A stretch of 64,000 nt of DNA from Terebella lapidaria (lineage: Eukaryota; Annelida; Polychaeta; Terebellida; Terebellidae), in contig OX424555.1 in the NCBI GenBank assembly GCA_949152475.1, forward strand, positions 73,237,499 to 73,301,498, written 5' to 3'. The notes beneath the pieces were generated by a model. It saw only the letters and a program-made list of their open reading frames with translations, ran no database searches and was not told the origin of the DNA. Positions 22,660-35,454 of the stretch are shown here, one piece after another. Position 1 is the first letter of the stretch; each line of letters starts with the position of its first letter. Both the position numbers and the translations under genes were made by a program.

Positions 22660-23000
22660 GAAATACTCCACATCCTGCTCAATACGGCGTTATCCAACCT
22701 GTGTGCAGCTGTTGTTGTGTCGGATATCTTATTCATTGAGATTTTGTTAATCTGAAGTGTATTGCGGTTATGGAAGTGCAATTAAAAATGTGTTATTTTT
22801 CGGGGACAATACACACAAAAAATATTACAAGAAAAAATGTCAAGATATAGAGATGTAATATCTTCATATTACGAATTAATTATCTCAATATAACGGCTTA
22901 AAATCAGGTGTCCAAAATAACCCACCATACGACCTAATCTTCCCATGCTACACCTAATTTATCAGGATAAAAACACTATAATGCATAACCGATGTGCGAA
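22660..23000 (+). repeat. Family H repeat, copy 1
   Basis: Aligns by eye with 31170-31510: ATCCTGCT, GGCGTTATC, GTGTTG, GAGATTT, AAGTGT, TTATCATGATAA-type endings in the same order, strongly diverged. It abuts the right end of family D copy 1. Type unknown. Confidence 0.45.
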
Positions 23001-23896
23001 AACATTCTGGTCCCTTAGATCAGTTGTACGCGCACATATGTCCGTTCAAATTGATGGGTGACGGTTTCACTCGGTTCCCTTGCATCTAAGAATGTGGACC
23101 TTAAAGATCTGGTAACTCAATGATTATAGAATTGTATACTGGGAGGGTTTTTCTAAAGGATGTTTATTTCTTGGGCTTTAATGATACATTCAATGTTTAT
23201 ACATTCATATAAACACCATGGTTGTTCCAGTGTTATACATACATGTATAGTCTACCCCCGAATATGTGTGTTTTGTTAAATGCCATATCGGCAGGTATCT
23301 TTATATCAATTGGACATAATTCGTTTCGTGCAAGCTTGTCACAGTCAATATGAAATTTGGTCCTAGTTTGTTATGAAAGCCACATATAGTTTTTGCAACA
23401 TTTTAGATTTCTAATCTCGCCGTAAGCCTCATGTGGATGGAACACTATGAAGTACCTATGTGATACCGTTTCGAAACTTCAAAATTTCTGAAACGCCAAG
23501 AGAGCATAATACCCCCCCCCCCCCCCTATACTGATATTCCCCTACCCTATAATCTACGTGGATTGTCAGGCAGAACCGTGAAGTATGGATAAACCTGATT
23601 AGTGACATATATTGCAATATTGGAGGGGTGGTATACTTTGATTTTTCTAACTCGTTTACACCGTTCTTTGCCTTTGTTGTAGTCAAATTACTTCGAGCAA
23701 ACTATTTAACCGAATATTACATGTCTATGATGCAAACGGCAATAGATTTTCACAAAAAAACTGGCTTCCGAAACGCTACATGTTTCTTTCAAGGCAAAAC
23801 ATTTCGATTTAAGCGACGATTTTCACTGCTGTAGGACGCTACCATATTGACTTGTTCATTATGTAATTCAAGGGGACAAGTTCAAGTTAGGTAATA
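23001..23896. other. No gene recognised; C15 run and K-like fragment
   Basis: Has a run of 15 C at 23512-23526 and a fragment of family K at 23636-23665 (TTTTTCTAACTCGTTTACACC). The ORFs at 23456-23686 (minus) and 23628-23834 (plus) are not recognised. Confidence 0.35.
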
Positions 23897-25060
23897 TACA
23901 CCCTGCCAAATGGCATTGAGCGTTGTCCGGCCTAGTTCTTTTGTTTAGGGGTCAGGTCATGTTGTTGTCAACGCTGTCATGCTAACTTTTTGGCAGCTGA
24001 TGCCGACACATGAGGAGTAATGCATTTTTTTCTGTAAATTTCTGATCATATTACCTTAGATCGGGGGGTCGATGCAGGGTAAGAGATACTAATGTACAAC
24101 TTTATGCTGTCTAATTATCCATGAAAACTGATTTGTTCAGAAATAGGCCCTCGCCCACAGACGTGGTCCACAAATATGTAGTGTCCAAACATTGATCACA
24201 ATGGTTTCAAAACTCATGGCCCATGTACAGCAACACTGTATGAACTGGAGGTGTCAAATACTTCACACTTCAATTGTGAGCAATATAAAGGTCCAACGTC
24301 ATCTAAATAGGGCTCTAATAATTTATTATTGAATCGCTTGTGGCGTGTCAATGCTCTAAGGACGTGGTGTACGCTCTAAAGCTGCCTGGTGAATGTTAAC
24401 AGTCTGGATTTGCTTGCAGTAATGGGTAGTCTTTGGGTGTAATATCCAAAACGGGTTCATGGAAACTTCACATAAAACGCTTCAGAAAATTGTTACTTGT
24501 TCATCAAACAACCGAAAGACATTCCCATTGACTGTTTATACTTCCTGGAGAAGGTCTATGTAACTTTGACCAGATAGCGTTAGAGCGTAGACCATGTCCT
24601 TAGAGCGTTGACACGCCAAAAGCATTACAATTATAAATTATTACAGCCCTATTTAAATGACGGTGTGCATTTATTTTGCGCACAATTGAAGTTTAGAGTA
24701 TTTGAAACCTCCAGTTCATACAGTGTTGCTGTAAGCGGGCCGTAAGTATCGAATACATTGCGATCAATCTTTGGACACTACATAATTGTGGGCCACATCC
24801 GTGGGCGGGGGCCTATTTCTTAACAAACCAGACTCCAATGGGTAATTGGACAGCACAGGATTATACATTTGTATCTCGCACACTGCATCGAAAACTCGTT
24901 CTAAAGTAATATGGTCAGTATTTTACAAAAAAAAAATTACTCACCATGTGTCGTAATCAGTTCAGAAAAAGTTCGCCTTACAGCGTTGACAATAACATGA
25001 CCTGACCCCTAAACAAAAGAACTAGGTCGGACAACGCTCTATGCCATTTGGCAGGGTGTA
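23897..25060. mobile_element. Foldback element family C, copy 1
   Basis: Arms of about 530 bp: TACACCCTGCCAAATGGCAT at the left end is the complement of ATGCCATTTGGCAGGGTGTA at the right end (25041-25060), and matching continues inward to about 24430 and 24520, leaving a loop of about 90 bp. TA flanks both ends (23895-23896 and 25061-25062), so a TA target duplication is possible. A second copy lies at 26372-27542 in the same orientation. No transposase is present. The minus ORF 24978-25301 runs from flanking DNA into the arm. Confidence 0.8.
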
Positions 25061-26371
25061 TAGGGGCGTGCGCTGCAGTAGATATACCAATTACATGCTG
25101 GGACGGTCCCATTTTTAACTCGCGCTCCCTGCCTAAATCATCCGAATAGATTCTTCCGTCACGCACCCAAAATGAACAATATCTGTTGATATGCAGACGA
25201 GAAGTTTTCAGGATGAATTTATCATTGCAGTAGAATACTAACTTTATCAGTTTCATGGGTAGCAGTCTGAAAGTTTGCAGAAAATTGTCGTTTGGTCCCA
25301 AGGTGAACTATGCCAAGTCATAACATGATGCGATTTAGCATTGCAAAAATATCACCAGAAAACAGTGTAAACGAGTTTTAACAAATCAGAGTATAGCATG
25401 TCTTCTCTTTGTACATGATGCACATTTTTAATATCTCCGACAACTACATTCACTTTGATCAACGTATCTCAAGATATTTTTAGGACAAAGGGCGTAGTAT
25501 AGATATTTGACACAAGTTATCTATACTCTGAGTGCCCATCAATAAACCACTGCCATGAATGAAGGGAGGATCCATACAGAGGTCAAGGTCAAGTTGTGTT
25601 TCTATATTTAGAATACCTTTAGAAACTGAAGATAATCATGTAGAAGACCGTCCACAACTCCTTAGGCCAAATCCGAACCATTAGTCGGTCCACAGACTGG
25701 TGTTGGATTGAGGTCCGTGCCTCATCCAGGAGACGTGTGCTCACGCTTGGGCATCAAACAATGGCGGAAGAAAGTCTTGGCTTTGCATAGAAATGACTCT
25801 TTTAATGCTACAATCAATTCATCAGAATGAAAAACCATTACCCACATGACAGCATTTCTTCAGATATGAGAAATGTAGTACCGCATTTTTGCACATGACC
25901 GATCCAAAGAGTGACCGATCTTTCAGTGAAAAGAACTACATGTTTGAAACCTATGGATGTTTTTATTTGCTTCTTCAGATATTTGCCATCACAATATTTC
26001 GTTTTACTTACACTTTCAATTTTGAGTTTCCTGTTCAGATGTTTGAATATATGCTCTCTTCAGATGGTGTCTGATAGGATTTAAAATTACATGATTATAA
26101 TAACTATTCAAAAATATTGTCTGAAGTTACATACTTGGGTGATGAATAAATTTCTTCATTATGTTAAGTATACATCTGTATAGATTGAACATTGAATTGA
26201 CAATCAACTGTGATACTGCGACCTTGCCTAAATATCTACTTTGTACCATCTTGACACGGGCTCTTCGTTCAATTCGGATTTCATTGTTACGAACTCAAAG
26301 CACTCGAGGCAAGAGTGGGGTGACAGCAACTGCGCGAATGGCACATGCACCTATACCAAAACGAGATATAT
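25061..26371. other. No gene recognised
   Basis: Minus-strand sequence from 25301 reads MGPNDNFLQTFRLLPMKL and NDKFILKTSRLHINRY before entering the family C arm, but no family is recognised. GATACTGCGACCTTG near 26213 resembles CGATACTGTGACTTAC near 31640, another weak dispersed repeat. Confidence 0.35.
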
Positions 26372-27542
26372 CGACCCTGCCGAATGGCATAGAGCATTGT
26401 CCGGCCTAGTCCTGTTGTTCAGGGTTCAGGTCATGTTGTTGTCAACGCTGTAACGCTAACTTTTAGCAGCTGATACCGACACATGGGGAGTATAATAAAT
26501 ATCCTGTAAAATACTGACCATATTACCTTTGATCGGGGATTCGATGCAGTGTAAGAGATACCAATAAACGAGAGTGTACTGTCCAATTATCCATAGGAGA
26601 CTAATTTGTTCGGAAATATGCCCCTCGCCCTAGTATGTGATCGACAAATATGTAGTGCCCAAACGTTTGATCACAGTGTTTTCAAAACCTATAGCCCATG
26701 TACAGCGACACTGTATGAACTGGAGGTTTCAAATACTTCAAACTTCAATTGTGAGCAATATAAAGGTCCAACATCATACAAATAAGGCTCTAATAATTTA
26801 TTATTGAATCGCTTGTGGCGTGTCAATGCTCTAAGGACATGGTGTATGCTCTAAAGCTTCCTGGTCAGAGTTAACAGTCTGGATTTGCTTGCAGTAAGGG
26901 GGTAGTCTTTGGGTGGAATATCCAAAACGGGTTAATGGAAACTTCCCATAAAACGCTTCAGAAAATGGTTACCTGTTCATCAAAACAACCACAAGACATT
27001 CTCAATGGATGTTTATACTTCATGGTGAAGGCCCATGTAACTTTGACCAGGCAGTGTTAGAGCGCAGACCATGTCCTTTGGAGCGTTGACACGCCGCAAG
27101 CATTACAATTATAATTTATTTGAGTCCTATTTAGACGACGTTGTGCCTTTAGAATGCTCACAATTGAAGTTTGAAGTATTTGAAACCTGCAGTTGATACA
27201 GTGTTGCTGTAGGTGGGCCGTAAGTATAAAATACATTGTGATTAATCTTTGGACACTACATATTTGTGAGCCACATCCGTGGGCGAGGGCCAATTTCTTA
27301 ACCAATCATAATCCAATGGATGATTGGACAGCACAGGATTGTACATTGGTATATCGCACACTGCATCGAAAACTCGTTCTGAAGTAACATGGTCAGTATT
27401 TTATAGAAAAAAATATTTTACTCTCCATGTGTCGTAATCAATTCAGAAAAAGTTAGCCTTACAGCGTTGACAATAGCATGACCTGACTCCCTAAACAAAA
27501 GAATTAGGTCGGTCAACGCTCTATGCTAATTGGCAGGGTGTA
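26372..27542. mobile_element. Foldback element family C, copy 2
   Basis: Same arms and loop as 23897-25060 in direct orientation. Landmarks: CCCTGCCGAATGGCAT (26377), TGGCGTGTCAATGCTCTAAG (26816), GGATTTGCTTGCAGTAA (26880), GCGTTGACACGCC (27082), AATTGGCAGGGTGTAT (27528). It differs from copy 1 at many positions and target duplications are not clear, so it is an older or separately diverged insertion. Confidence 0.8.
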
Positions 27543-28614
27543 TCAGAAAAGAACTACATCCACCAACTTAGTTATCCTCATCTCAAAAAAAGGGTAAGGT
27601 CATCGGGCTCAAAAGGTCTTCCTTCTAGTCGGATACTCGTAGTCAGATAGATTTTCCAAAACATCAACCAAAATTCATCACATATATGTATCGGAACAGG
27701 AGGGCATTTTCTCCACAACAACAAACGAGTTGTCGAAATGATAAACCCAGAATTATGTGTGTGATCGAATCTGGTGCCATAAAAAACACCCGATTTTCCT
27801 TTTAGTCCGGCTTGATAGTCAGGGACAAGCATCGCAAGGGTTGATGGGTCCTTTCATTCTCACTCAGTATAAGAACAATGTAAGGAAAACCTCTTATTTA
27901 AACTCCGACAATGTTCTCAAATTTGGAATTTGGTAGCTGATACAGAACTTCAAATAAACATGGAACCAACACCCAGTATCCGAGCGTACATAACCGAGCC
28001 TATTTCCCAATCTCAAAGTCCAGTGTCAGGCAAAAATGAAAAAAACAGTCGAACTTTATGAACCTCCATTTTCGTCACTGATGTTTATGCTCCGGGGGCC
28101 ATGACGATTGTCCAGTTCACTTTGACAAACATGAAACATGATCATATCTCCAGATAATAATTTAAAAAATAATATTTACCTGTTAAGCCATGATCTATTT
28201 AGCTGATTAAAATGAGCGTTTAGCTGGGGGTTAGTTTGGTTAAATGCTAAGATTAGTTGACTAAAGCATTTAGCATAGAAGTCAGCGGGCTACATGCTAA
28301 GCTTAGTTGGCTAAAGTAGATTTATATTCTTGGTGGATAGGTTTCTGGCTTCAAATAAACTACCCAGTTCATAATTTTTCCGGTTAAGGATCCCGGTTAT
28401 ATATGTGGATTAAAAATATATCGTAAGAAATCAATATTTTATTAGTATTGGTGAATTTATTTGCCATTACTCACATTCATTATCATTTTACTGAAATGTA
28501 ATGACACAAAAGATATGTTATATTATATACATTGAGAGTGAGTTCTGATATATATGCACTGTACCCTGGAGAGTGCAAACAAATACAATAAATGATGACT
28601 GTACACCCTGAGAC
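27543..28614. other. Unannotated stretch with one protein-like minus ORF
   Basis: The 84-codon minus ORF at 27578-27832 (starting MLVPDYQAGLKGKSGVFYG, later RPFEPDDLTLFLR) has a protein-like composition but no recognised family. Near 28240-28320 the words ATGCTAAG, TTAGTTGACTAAAGC and GCTAAGCTTAGTTGGCTAAAG form short direct and inverted repeats. Nothing else is supported. Confidence 0.3.
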
Positions 28615-29420
28615 AACACTCTTTCTTACATTAACAGTGTCTAACCACTCAGTTTGACATCACCAAACTTAATCAACGTTGCAATAACAATCATTCACTG
28701 TTTGCCAACCCTACTTACCTATATACTTGAGTATGCTGAATTGTGCATGGATTTGTTTTAACAAAATCTCCGCACTTTTAAATGCGGAAATTATCGGTCC
28801 ATGACCAGAGTATATATCTCCAATGGAAAGTTGGTAATTTGTTGATAATATCTTGATAACTTTTCTTATTTCTGAAGAGCAACGTTATCAAACGCCTGTC
28901 ACATTTTTGACTCGATCAGATTTCAAAAGTTTGGACAGTTTTTTGCACATGAATGCTTGGCCCATGACCAAACGCTTTATACTTTGACAATGGCAAGCTG
29001 GTACGCTAATCTCGGGAAGGAAGATATCATCAAGGTAATAGTTTGTCGTATGTCTTTTCACTTAGTCTGCTATGAGAGTAATACTTTTATCAATATTTCA
29101 CTCACAAAACGCCTGTCAATAAACATCAGGCCATATCTGGTGATATTTTGCTGGGATATCACATATCAGTCGTTTCTCATCTGTGTCTGGAAATTGTCAC
29201 GTCAGATAGAACTGATTATGTGATTAGTTATATATCGAATTTGGACTGCCCGGCCACAGACATGTATTTGTGGGCCCGATCATTTTCGAGGTCATTCGTC
29301 AAAGCCCATGTTGCAGCAGGATTCATCCGTCTAAAGACGTGACAAAAAAGACTTTCTTATTCAATCTGATAATGTGATGCGAATAGGACCTGAAACATGT
29401 AGGGCTTATTCTATTTAAAA
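28615..29420 (+). repeat. Dispersed repeat family A, copy 2
   Basis: Shares ACCACTCAGTTTGACAT with 550, TTTGACAATG with 17660 and the CATCTGTGTCTGGAAATTG block with 1070 and 17890. One frame from 29148 reads MLGYHISVVSHLCLEIV, then TSDRTDYV, ISNLDCPATDM, matching the same frame in copy 3. Copy-to-copy divergence is high, so the family is old. Confidence 0.6.
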
Positions 29421-31169
29421 GCTGACTCTATTTAAAAGCAATTGTTATGGCCGCTTCATATCAAAGAATTTGGTGATCCAGTCGCCTTAGAAGCAATCGG
29501 TCAAATCACACTACCAGGAGGTTCAAATGACAGTGGAACACACGCTGAAATGAATTTTTGGAGACAGGAGTCAAATTCATCACGCTTATTCGTCGTCAAA
29601 AATCTTGACAGAATGAAAGATTTTGTGATTAATTTGATTAAAAACATTGATACCTTATTTACATTTACTTTATATAAGATACTTTGAGTTTTGAGAAACC
29701 TTCCTGTGGCATTGTGGTAGGCATTATGGGGCAATGATGAATGGTTGTGTTAAGTTCATCGTGGGGGCAGCAACCGAATCACCGTTTTACCGTAAGTATT
29801 TTTCCTGGATACTGCAATAATTTCTCCAATGTACGTTACAGTACTGAACAATCCACTCTTCCAATTCGATATTAGTGATGCATCTTTGGTAGCAGTAGAT
29901 CACTTCATGCCTGACGCATTGTGCCTCTTACGTTTTCAGGCTCAGCAATGGAACGCCTCTTGTATATCCTAGCCAGTCTGCATACGAACTACCCTTTTCG
30001 TGACCGGACCAGATGCCACCACAGAGCAATCACAAGCATCACAACAACAGAACTAAGGTTTACATGTGCGGCCACGGGGACACTTGCACCAATACTTGAG
30101 GCTGAGTGAACACAAGCACATCTAAGGATAAATGAACACAAAAAGCATTCCTTGGTTAAAGGATCACAAAAATAAATTATATTCCAACTGAACCCTATTG
30201 ATCGTATTTTAATAACAAAAGAAACTCGAAACCGTGAACTCGTATTATAGCAACTCTCTCAAATTCCATTTCACAGAGATCAGTTGTCCTGAATATTCCT
30301 CACAAACCTAATATCACCATTACTGTGGTGGAGCTCGTCCATGCATAAGTTGATTTTCATCTGCAATTTTTGTCGAGTTGCCCATTATTCTTGCCAAAAT
30401 GTGTTTTAGTTGCACTTTTCACAAAGGGTCATTGTGTGTGTTATCATTGCTCAATTTTTGCTACTTAGTTGTGATGTAATGTGAGTTTGTGACATAATAT
30501 ATGGGTAATGCCATCGTTGGCTTAACTCGGTAGCAATCTCACCAGTTGTACAATGGGGCCAAAATTGCCGTAGAAAATCCCAAGATCATAGCAAAAATTA
30601 ATCAAGGATGAGAGTAGAGTTAATTACGAGTTTTCGATGTATACCTTATACTCGACCATGACCTGAAATCTTGACGCTGATTTAACAAACTTCGCAACTC
30701 GCAGAACTATGCTTCATTATGTTCAATACTAGTATTCGTTGGAGTATACATGTATGTTCAATATTCGTTCGAGTATCATCAGCGGTTTTAGAATTATAAC
30801 TGCTTGAAATATCACAAATCGGTGATTTCAACCGATAATTTTAAATTTCGACATTGGGCGATAATAGGGAGTTCTGGTCGTTCGACCATCGGTCGCATAC
30901 CGTACTATCGGGAATTGGCCATAGTAAAATACAGAAAAAATAAGGGAGATAATAAGGGAGATACGATCGGGAATTGGCCATAGAATATTGCAAAAATATT
31001 TTGGAAAATATCTTGATTAGAACCGGAGTTACATGTATAGCCAAACATACAGACAGATGGATCCTAATGCAATACCCTCGACCCCCCCCCCCATCCTATC
31101 AGGGGCGAGGGTGAACAAAAGGTGTTAATTCCGACAGCCATACCTATCTGAAGCATAGTTATGGAAAAT
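29421..31169. other. No gene recognised; diffuse repeats
   Basis: Contains a plus ORF at 29442-29687 (81 codons, MLWPLHIKEFGDPVALEAIG) and another at 29921-30109, neither recognised. Around 30840-31060 are CGGGAATTGGCCATAG twice (30909 and 30969) and AATAAGGGAGATAA, words common in molluscan repeats. A run of 11 C lies at 31082-31092. Confidence 0.35.
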
Positions 31170-31510
31170 AAAAACATTCTATATCCTGCTTAAAAGCTCA
31201 GGGCGTTATCAACCATGTGTGTTGTTTTTGTACGGATAACTTATTTTTGGAGATTTAGTGGGTCTTAAGTGTGATATGGTTATCGAGGTGCACTTATAAT
31301 TTGTTGCTTCTTGTGGGCAATATACGGAAAATAATATATTACGATAAAAGATCTCGATATTTTACGATAAAAGATCTCGATAGTTAAAATGTGTGTAAAA
31401 TCAGCCACCGTACAAACTACATGTAATATGTACATGCTACAACAGGGCTACAGAAGATTTATCATGATAACACATCCTTACCCTACATCTACTTTATTTA
31501 TATATATGAG
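31170..31510 (+). repeat. Family H repeat, copy 2
   Basis: Diverged relative of 22660-23000. It also holds a 21-bp direct duplication, TTACGATAAAAGATCTCGAT, at about 31339 and 31362. Confidence 0.45.
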
Positions 31511-32270
31511 GAAGTACGATGACTCATTTTGACCAATTTGCTGATAGAATTTGAAATTGCTAGTGTTGTAACAATATTCGATTGATTTTTATAATCAATA
31601 TATCATATACAAGCTTGTATCCTAATACACACTGTACCGCGATACTGTGACTTACTGTGTCTGGATATTTACTTTGCGTCATCATGATACGGACTTTCAG
31701 TTTGCACACAACACCCGAGGAAGCACATGGAACTTATAAGTAGCTGTTAAAGCTCAGATCTGTCACCATATTCAATGCGAAACTAGATCTACCCACTTGT
31801 TTCGCCCCTGTGGTCAATTGCGCATGAATCACTATTCTCGGAAACGCTTTTCTAGTAATCACTTGGTCAGACAACAGTCATGCCATTGTAGCCATCATCG
31901 TATGATTGGTTTGGGACGGGACGTCATGAACACTACAAATATAGGAAACGACTCGAAATGATTTATTAACTTTTTTATCAGAGGTTTGACCAAAACCGTC
32001 AGTACCAATGGCGATAGCACTGGAAACAAACCCCCGAGAATATCATCATGTAACAATGTTTATAATACATGAATATATGGGATAGAATTTTGCATGTGTA
32101 AAATTTATGTGGGATGTGCATTACATTCATAGTAGTCACTTTATCCTAGTATTAATTACTAGCAGTATGTTTTTGCAGGTCACGTTGGTCGGAGAGGAGA
32201 GAAGTTTGTTGTGGTGCCTGCTGTTATGAGCTCTTGTAATGAATATTCATGATGTCACATGCGTAGTTAG
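31511..32270. other. No feature recognised
   Basis: Unique AT-rich sequence with no ORF of note. Confidence 0.35.
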
Positions 32271-32314
32271 CTATTCTCATAAGCCCGTTCATAGTATCGG
32301 GCTTATGAGAATAG
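32271..32314. repeat. Perfect 17-bp hairpin
   Basis: CTATTCTCATAAGCCCG (32271-32287) and CGGGCTTATGAGAATAG (32298-32314) are exact complements around the 10-base loop TTCATAGTAT. Pairing stops immediately outside. It stands alone, with no flanking element recognised. Confidence 0.85.
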
Positions 32315-32690
32315 TATGAAAAAATATACAAATCTCAAAAGATGTATCCAGTAACCACGACAACCATACGACCCATAGCAACGTGGTTGCAAGGGGCCTC
32401 AATTCAGAATTGATATGCCAAACTACGTTTAAAATTATTACATGGATATATATCTGAAAAGGTTTATATTCATGATGCACAATGCATTCAATTTAGTTTG
32501 TGGCCTCTGATTCAATATTCATGGCGTTTTGGCCTGATCAACCCTACTTGCTATGGGGTATATCTCACTGCAGGTGCTTGGATATGAATGAATGTGTTTC
32601 CACAAAAAAATCATGGTGATGACAATAAGAAAAACCTGAAATGAATTCTAAATGAAGAGGAACAAAGCCTTATTTCTACAATACCAAATA
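32315..32690. other. No feature recognised
   Basis: Unique sequence. The minus ORF at 32289-32480 overlaps the hairpin and is not convincing. Confidence 0.35.
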
Positions 32691-32694
32691 TTAA

Positions 32695-33065
32695 TATAAA
32701 AAGACACAATGACAGTGTGTAAAATATACTTGCTACTACTGTACCCCTTATTGAAATAGGATAAGGCTGTTTAGAGACTGATGGAAACAATTGAGAAATC
32801 CGACATGAACCGCATGCATGCCGCTATATATTTGTACTCAGTCGATGGCAATACGAAATCCCACACAAACTAGATGTTCTTACGAAACAAACTTGTTATC
32901 CAATTTGTGAAAACTAAAAATATACACACTGTCTCCCTCTGATGACGCCAGTGTGGATTCAGATATAAATGTTTGGTCGGGCTTTGTTTCTACTCCGAAA
33001 GTTTTTGATGTTAGGTTTTTAATTGGTATCATCAATATCTGGCTATCAGCGGTAATAGGTCGATA
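32695..33065. repeat. Two family B fragments in inverse orientation
   Basis: The segment 32695-32800 is plus-oriented family B (GACAGTGTGTAAAAT, CTACTGTACCCC, GAGAAATCCGAC). The segment 32925-33065 is the complement (CTGATGACGCCAGTGTG, GGTCGGGCTTTGTTTCTA, ATCATCAATATCTGGCT). Together they form a degraded inverted pair. Confidence 0.6.
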
Positions 33066-34870
33066 CATACATCCATATATTTGATAAACCATGCGCTATA
33101 TATATACGGGTTATTCAGAGTCCATGGAACGATCGACTATTTTGAGAAAAACTAACGATATAAGTCAGTCTCCACACGACAATGTCTGTGCTACTTCTTC
33201 ATCAACGTCAAACCCTGCGTGGGTAAGACACACTTGTGTTGGCGGATAATAACATCCGGATTGCCATTACTTTGACAACATGATGACTTCGTTTTGAAGA
33301 ATATATAGCCCTACCTCGCCCACATAATATACACTTATATATTTCAGGTACCGAGTAGAATCAGGTATGGTTAAAGGATATGCTTTTCCTGTTTGTAAGA
33401 CTTTGTTCCACCTGATCAATGAACTGTTGACTTCTGGATATACAGATAGTTGATATGAGAGGGTGATCAAAGATTTTCCATACCAAGATAGCCCACTCAG
33501 GCCAAAAGGAAGCAAAAAAAAACCCCTGGCGGTCAGACTGAGGAATTACTACATTTTACGTTTTTATGAATGATATCTGTGACCAAAGCGTCATTTTATT
33601 AATGATAACCACCGCGACTATTGGAAATAGGTCAAACTTCCAGTCTCACCGCCAGAATCGACACTGTACAGAAATTTCGTGTTTGTTTTGGCCTGACTTT
33701 CTATCTTCGTATAGAAAATCTTTGGGGTGGTGAATAGCTTGTGATAGTCGAGTCATGTAGCACATAAAACATTGACAACTAGTGGGTTAGATCTGATACC
33801 ATCCGAAAGAATTGGAAATACTTCAATGTGAGTTTATACGATGATCTTCCCGCATACAATGAATAGCAGTAACAATAAATACAATCACCAGTGTCAATGT
33901 TTTGTTTACCTCAGGTTATTATTAACTCATGTCATATCAAGCTTACCAGAAGCTCTCAAAGCTCAAGCCGGTGGAACACTGTCAAGTACTCCTTACGGTC
34001 ATGTGCCCAACACAACAATGTTTTATACTTTGAATACCGGAATAGGTCATAACATATAGTCTACAGAATTGTGCACTAATTCGCGTCACTAATTTTATGC
34101 ATTAATTCGCATTACTAAGCTTATTAGATACTAAATGTCCGTCATGTATCTTCAGTACTCCCCTCACACGCTAGTCACAAATGTAACTCAGTACTGGCTG
34201 GCAGTCCTTTGAGATTAGTACCGGAACACGGGTAGTAGTACCGGGAGCCACGCTTTCCCCTCACTTTGAGCATTATATGGGATTTCACGAGTTCTTGGAC
34301 AACAAATCTTCACCGACAACTTGCTCTGTTCTGATATCTTCTTGATAAACATCCACAATATAATGTTAGCCGGAGGATATGACTGAATATCAATCGAAAT
34401 TTAACTCAAGTGAACATTAAAGAAAGGAGATCTCAAGACATTTTTGTACAAACTTAGGTCCAAGGGTCGTTTAGCTCACCGGCACTTGTAAGATTATTGA
34501 ATATTTCACCATTCATGATTGATGAATCCAGATCAGGGTACACACTGTACACGTGATGGTAATTGTCCTTTTATGATTGAATACTTTCAAATAGAATTGT
34601 AGTAGAATCATCTGTCATATTACAAACTATGACTGTCTTTTACTACAGGTGACAACTCCTCTCGCGCCCTTATATCACTGCTCAAATACAGTCTGATTTG
34701 GCACAAGACATACGTGCAATGATAACTAAGACAACGCTAGTCAGGCATCGGACATTTTTAGCTCACGGTCGCCTTTTAAAATTGATGAAAAGGTCGCTGT
34801 TAGTTGTTGTGTTTATTGATACATCTATTCATGTGTTGAAAAATTCACGGGTGAGAAAATAAACGAGAGT
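33066..34870. other. No gene recognised
   Basis: Short ORFs only (for example minus 33267-33515, plus 33841-34059). TTTAGCTCACCGGCAC (34470) and TTTTAGCTCACGGTCGCC (34760) resemble AGCTCACC words of molluscan repeats. No exon could be defined. Confidence 0.35.
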
Positions 34871-34874
34871 GAAA

Positions 34875-35448
34875 AATGTAAGAAAAGTTAGCCCAAGGGC
34901 TAAGACATGTTACCTTACAATTTTGGTTTAACATGTTTAAGCACTACAGTTGAGATATGATATTGAGACTCATAGAAGAGATAACATCTTTGTGAACCTC
35001 AATGTCACCATTACCAGGTGTGCTCCTATATGTTTATAATACAAAAATATAACTACAAGTTTTTTGTTTGTAGAGTCAAATTTACATGTACACAATGAGG
35101 TTAATTTTTGCCACCAGGATCGCCACCATGTAATTCAGGTATAGATAAACCATAGAAACAGTCTACTGCGCCAAATACATACAAAAACGTCATAATGGTA
35201 AATTAAATTTTGTCATGTTTGTTTTTCCATAATGCACACAATGGACATGACGTTTCTTGTACCTCTTGGGCATAATAGACTGTTTTGAAGCCCCAAAAGC
35301 ACATGGCATCAGCAGGACCCCATTCAGGTCAGACATGACCTTGATATTCAGCCGTCAAGGTCGTCTGAGGTCATCTTCAAGGTCACCGAAAAAATGGGCT
35401 ATATATGACATCCTATATCCTCATAACACAAACATAAGCTCTATCTAC
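34875..35448 (+). repeat. Family D-like fragment
   Basis: Starts with GTTAGCCCAAGGGCTAAGAC and GTTACC as in family D copy 1, and ends with GTCAAGGTCGTCTGAGGTCA and CTTCAAGGTCACC (35355-35385). It lacks the regular tandem core. The element at 35455 lies immediately downstream and may have interrupted it. Confidence 0.5.
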
Positions 35449-35454
35449 AAGCAT

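Noticed and set aside
24978..25301. 107-codon minus ORF as an intact gene
   Set aside because: Its last third is family C arm sequence. No start context, splice site or family was found for the rest.
26161..26453. ORFs of 70 and 82 codons as a gene with a conserved C-terminus shared with 24978-25301
   Set aside because: The shared WHRALS-LVLLFR part lies in the family C terminal arm. The upstream parts are unrelated flanking sequence, so it is a shadow of the transposon end.
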